Notes under the pieces: generated by a model
What the model was told of the DNA's origin: nothing
What the model saw: only the letters and a program-made list of their open reading frames with translations
Databases searched by the model: none
Translations under genes and position numbers: made by a program
Source of the DNA: Mytilus edulis
Taxonomy: Eukaryota > Mollusca > Bivalvia > Mytilida > Mytilidae
NCBI RefSeq assembly: GCF_963676685.1
Contig: NC_092345.1
Span: 46,521,838 to 46,585,837 of the forward strand
Length of the DNA stretch: 64,000 nucleotides
Direction of reading: 5' to 3'
Shown here: in pieces, positions 59,648-64,000 of the stretch
Position numbering within the stretch: the first letter of the stretch is position 1
Layout of the letters: each line of letters begins with the position of its first letter

Positions 59648-60700
59648 ATTGAGAATGGAAATGGGGTATGTGTCAAAGAGACAACAACCCGCCCAAATAA
59701 AAAACAACAGCAGAGGGTCACCAACAGGTCTTCAATGTAGCGAGAAATTCCCGCACCCGGAGGCGTCCCTCAGCTGGCCCCTAAACAAATATATACTAGT
59801 CCAGTGATAATGAACGCCATACTAATTTCCAAATTGTACACAAGAAACTAAAATTAAAATAATACAAGACTAACAAAGGCCAGAGGCTCCTGACTTGGGA
59901 CAGGCGCAAAAATGCGGCGGGGTTAAACATGTTTGTGAGATCTCAACCCTCCCCCTATACCTCTAACCAATGTAGTAAAGTAAACGCATAACAATACGCA
60001 CATTAAAATTCAGTTCAAGAGAAATCCGAGTCTGATGTCAGAAGATGTAACCAAAGAAAATAAACAAAATGACAATAATACATAAATAACAACAGACTAC
60101 TAGCAGTTAACTGACATGCCAGCTCCAGACTTCAACTAAACTGACTGAAAGATTATGATTTCATCATATGAACATCAGGCACAATCCTTCCCGTTAGGGG
60201 TTTAGTATCATACCATCATAACATATATGAGAAGAACATAACCCGTGTCATGCCAACAACTGTTTTTAGAATAAATGTGTTTAGTTCCGATGCAAAGACC
60301 TTATCAATGACTCAATATTAACGCCAAAATATGCAATCTTTAATGACTTGACAACAGTATCGTAATTATAACCCTTCTTAATAAGTCTATTCAAAGGTTT
60401 TGTAAGTTTCTGAGGTGAATACTGACACCTTTGTGCTTTATAAAGAATATCACCATAAAAAATTGGATGTGAAATACCTGAACGTATTAAAAGTCTGCAT
60501 GTTGAGCTATATTTACGAATAATGTCTTTATACCGATGATAAAATTTAGTAAATGTTTTGACTAGTTTGTGATATCGAAAACCCTGGTGTAATAATTTTT
60601 CAGTAATACATAAATTTCTCTCGTTAAAATCTAAAACATTGTTACATACACGAGCTTTACTATTGGCCCCTATTGGCCCCTAATTCATGTAATTCCTAAA
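59648..60700 (-). mobile_element. Retroelement 3' half: RT tail and 3' untranslated region
   Basis: The minus-strand element ends at GAGAATGGAAATGGGGTATG. The tail 59648-60280 matches the plus copy at 49958-50350 and extends it. It is attached to the coding relic at 60281-60672, so the widespread tails in this window can be assigned to this element type. Confidence 0.7.
60281..60672 (-). pseudogene. Reverse-transcriptase C-terminal relic
   Basis: The minus strand reads about 130 codons without a stop from ANSKARVCNNVLDF through LLHQGFRYHKLVKTFTKFYH and SGISHPIFYGDILYKAQRC to SLHRN and TAA (60281-60283). It resembles the end of the RT region in Penelope-like or related elements (from memory) and parallels the 25.8-kb relic (FLDRG, LKSSLRKFYGRH). 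A 10-bp tandem duplication (GGGGCCAATA twice, near 60662-60681) breaks the frame just upstream. Confidence 0.65.
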
Positions 60701-60814
60701 CTCTGAACAAAAACTCTGGTCACAAACCTTGTGTTTGAATTTCATAGATTTCTATTACTTGTACTAAAGTAATTAAGCGAAAACTAAATGTCCTGGGACA
60801 ACGACGACTACATG

Positions 60815-60880
60815 ATAAAATTGAGAATGGAAAAAGGGAATGTGTCAAAGAGACAACAACCTGACCATAGATTCGAGGGT
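60815..60880 (-). repeat. Short retroelement tip
   Basis: AAAATTGAGAATGGAAAAAG and TGTGTCAAAGAGACAACAAC are the terminal bases of the same family as 59648, without the rest. Confidence 0.55.
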
Positions 60881-61985
60881 TGGAATCCTTTTCTTTTACC
60901 GAGCAATGCATTTGAATGGGAGATATAGTTGGAACCCCTCTTTGCTCTTGGTTGGGACCCCCCTTTTAAAATGGCTGGATCCGCCCCTGAGAAGCATTAT
61001 AGAAAAATCTATAAGCTTTAACTCAAAATAAGGATAATTTTATTTTTAAAGGGCAGGCACAGATCCAGAGAGGGGTTCAAGTGATTGGAACCCCCCTTTT
61101 TTTGGATTATCAATGCATTTCAATAGGGACATGTAATTGGACCCCCCCCCTTTTTCCCCTTTTGTCCTGGGTTAGAATCCCACCCCACCCCTTTTTAAAA
61201 TGACTGGATCCGCCCCTTAAGGGTCTATAATTAAGTTTGACAACATCAGACATACTACTTTATCAACAAAAAAAATGCCACATTTCATCCAATTTAATTT
61301 CATCCCTTACTTGCTACATGTATTTCATCCATAATATTTAAAGAAATAAATTTGGGAGGAGTATGATTTTAATTTGCAAGTTATTAACTATCCAAACTAG
61401 AGACCTAATAGAGTAGATATATACTTGACTAATTTAAATCAAACTTGGGGTGACTGGGAACAAAGATTTAAGGGAATAGATGACAGTTTACCTACAATGA
61501 CCTAGTTTCATAGCAATAGCATACATTAATAAAGACTACATGGTCATTCTTATGTTTAAACGTGGTTTAAACTTTGGGTGTTCATTTTTTAATGTTTAAC
61601 ATGTTTAAAGCTAACAGTTTCAACTACATACATGTATCAAGATTTGATCCTACATTATTTAAATATTGAAAAAAATAGCTTTTTAAATTTGGATCTATAT
61701 ATAATTGTGAATGTCACATGGATGTATTTTAATGTAAAGCATCTGAAAAATCATTAGCCCTCTCATATTTATTTCAGTTCTTCAAAAGGCAAATTTATAT
61801 GAGCTTATGCTGAAAATAGAGATTTCTTATTAAGGAGAAATCCCTGCCCCCCTTTTTGTGTGAAAAATTTTGTTGATTATATAGGGAATCACAGAAACAT
61901 GACTGAGGCAAGCATCCCCCATCTGAACCCCCCCCCCCCCCCCCCCCCCAATGAAAAGTTCTGGATCCCCCCGTCAACCTTTCAC
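60880..61985. repeat. Three copies of a C-rich dispersed repeat
   Basis: Copies at about 60880-60995, 61060-61220 and 61800-61980 share AATGCATTT, runs of C with T, and (first two) TGGATCCGCCCCT. The third holds a 22-base C run (61928-61949). No gene is seen between them. Confidence 0.55.
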
Positions 61986-62390
61986 TCAGGTCATTGGTGA
62001 AGAGTTGTCACATGTTTGTTTAGCTTGTGTAGGTGTAAGTCAGTAAGGAGGCATGCAACCATTTGATGTGTAGGCCGGGTGAAAAATGTGATTATAATCT
62101 TGCTTTGTAAACTTGTGCTTTAAATAAAATTACCAATCCATTAAAAAATCTGTGAGCCCAATCTCATCCAGTGAAATAGATTATAGTCTGTTTTCGAAGT
62201 TATATGGAAGTAAGTTAGTAGTCCATTGCAAGGCATTTTTTCTAAGGAGAAGTGTAGAATGGGGGAATGGACCAATAAATTGATCGGATCCGAAATGTTC
62301 TTCCCAGTAAAGGAGCACCTATTATTTTGTAGGTAATTATTATTAGTGTCGGTGGTCTCACAAGTAAATCAGAGTGAATATTGCATGCAC

Positions 62391-63858
62391 ATTAAAATCG
62401 GTCTCTAAAAACACCGCAAAGGACCTCCTTTGTGCACAAAGGAGCACTAAGGACCTCAAAGAAGTTTAATAAGAGCACAAAGGACCTTAATTTCCCTTTA
62501 AAGCATTAAAATATTATAATTCCTGAAGAAAAATGTAAAAAAAAAAAAAATAGTTACAATAAAAATTGCGATTTTTATGATGTACGATTTGGTATAATCA
62601 CCGGTATCGGTTTGGAACCGACTTTATATCCTGGCTATATGATAGCTCATGTATGTGAATTTTTAAATAGTTTTAATATGATATTAATGATAAAAACGTC
62701 ATTTATTATTTTTAATATTTTGTTGTAATATTTTTTAAGAAAAAAAATATGTATTAAGTTAAATTGGTATTAAAGTTGAAGATATACGAACTGCACAGTC
62801 ATGTGTTCTGTAATGGGTACGAATATGCATAATATTACGACCCTTTTCTATAAGATTTTACTTAGTAATACATTCATGAATTAGAAAATATTGAAAAAAC
62901 ACAAACATATGATATAAATACAGACTGGGTAATAAACCGAACAAAAATAAAGCAAACATTGTTGGTCAAGATTTCGACTCGAGTATTAATAAGGATTGTT
63001 TCATGAAGACTTGATAGCACTTGGGATAAAAAAACGTTATAAATTCTTTACAGTTAATTATTAGCGTTAAAAGACTGTCTTTAAAAACAATTACATTCAG
63101 AAAATAATAAAATATGTATTTTTAAATTATAAATATATTTAAAAAAACAAAAGAAAACTATAGACATATGCACAATAATAATATACCTACGGGTCTCGAG
63201 GCCAATACAGCAAACCTTGAATCTATACCAGTGCCAATACATAAACAGCCAGTTAAAAACACTATAAAAACATAGTGTATTTTGAAGTTTATGAAATACG
63301 GATTGACAAATTTAAACTAATTACCTACCTTTATAATTATTGCCATAGTATTCCCTTTGTGCCTTTAGAAACGTTTTCGTCATAGCAATACTGACATATT
63401 ACCATACATAAGAAAGCTAGCTGATGATGAAATATGAAAGCAAAACATCGGTATCCTTACATAATTTTCGTAGTTTTGGTAAAGTCTGTTATCTTAAAAT
63501 ATATTACAACAACAAAATATTAAGAATAATAATTGACGTTTTTATCATTTATATCATATTACAACTATATAAAATTTTACATACATGAGCTATCACTTTC
63601 CCGGATATAAAGTCGGTTCCAATCCGATATCGGTGATAACATCCAATCGTACATTATAAAAAAAAAATCGCAATTTTTATTGAAATTATTTTTTTTTTTT
63701 TACATTTTTCTTCAGGAATCAGAATATTTTTATGCTTTAACGGGAATTTCAGGTCCTTTGTGCTTTTATCAAACTTTTTTAGGGTCCTTAGTGCTCCTTT
63801 GTGCTCCTTTGTGCACAAAGGAGGTCCTTTGCGGTGTTTTTAGAGACCCCATTAAAAT
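62391..63858. mobile_element. DNA-transposon-like element with about 260-bp inverted ends
   Basis: The left arm starts GGTCTCTAAAAACACCGCAA and the right arm ends with its inverse. Homology runs inward through TTTGTGCACAAAGGAG, a poly-A/T tract and AAGTCGGTTCC to about 62658 and 63577. ATTAAAAT occurs just outside both ends (62391-62398 and 63851-63858), a possible 8-bp target duplication as made by hAT transposases. The interior has no transposase frame, so it is non-autonomous. Confidence 0.75.
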
Positions 63859-64000
63859 TAGCAGAGAAGAGACAATTATCAACTTGTGTATAATTCATTT
63901 TCTCGCAGTTATTTACGGTAAATCAGCTATATAGACATAGGAAGATGTGGTGTATGTATATATATCCCAAAACAGGTGTTCGGTTCTAGTACTATATAGT

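Overview
The window is animal nuclear DNA. It is AT-rich, its coding sequence is split into short exons with GT/AG borders, and most of it is interspersed repeats. From memory, many repeats match families of marine bivalves, especially mussels (Mytilus): the GCTCACCTGGCCC element, the ACTGTGGATTCATT MITE, the 'GAGAATGG ... TGTGTCAAAGAGACAACAA' retroelement tail and the 'TAGATACCARGATTAAAT ... CATCAGTGACGCTCGAAT' repeat. No search was run, so the organism call is inference.

The left 36 kb is a tandem family of secreted or surface proteins ending in a von Willebrand D (VWD)-like module. Gene A (224-3913) shows only its last four exons; its 5' part is off the left edge. Gene B (11579-35102) can be followed over 15 exons whose phases all agree: end of a signal peptide, two three-finger (Ly6/uPAR) domains, an Ig-like exon, a linker, and the same VWD-like tail as gene A. 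The segment from 24830 is a close paralogue of position 1 onward, with further homology downstream of both genes (about 36.7 kb versus 6 kb). Gene B carries lesions that gene A lacks: an inserted sequence that moves a splice acceptor without breaking frame, a duplicated Ly6 exon with a TGA, a decayed run of extra VWD exons (29.7-32.1 kb), and an 8-nt deletion that truncates its last exon.

From 36 to 47.6 kb there is mostly repeat debris, a CpG-richer element with inverted ends (41.0-41.9 kb), and one minus-strand coding exon resembling the first membrane segment of MS4A/CD20-like proteins (42649-42909). A complete four-exon gene for a 91-residue secreted peptide with four cysteines in the mature part runs from 47701 to 52301.

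From 52.4 kb to the end I see no convincing host gene. This part holds retroelement tails and a reverse-transcriptase relic, tandem-repeat elements (about 193-bp and about 135-bp units), a 1.47-kb element with long inverted ends and a possible 8-bp target duplication, and the most unusual object in the window: 19 short palindromes, 18 of them of the exact form TTTCC-N5-GGAAA, spaced about 20 or 30 bp apart (55323-55767).
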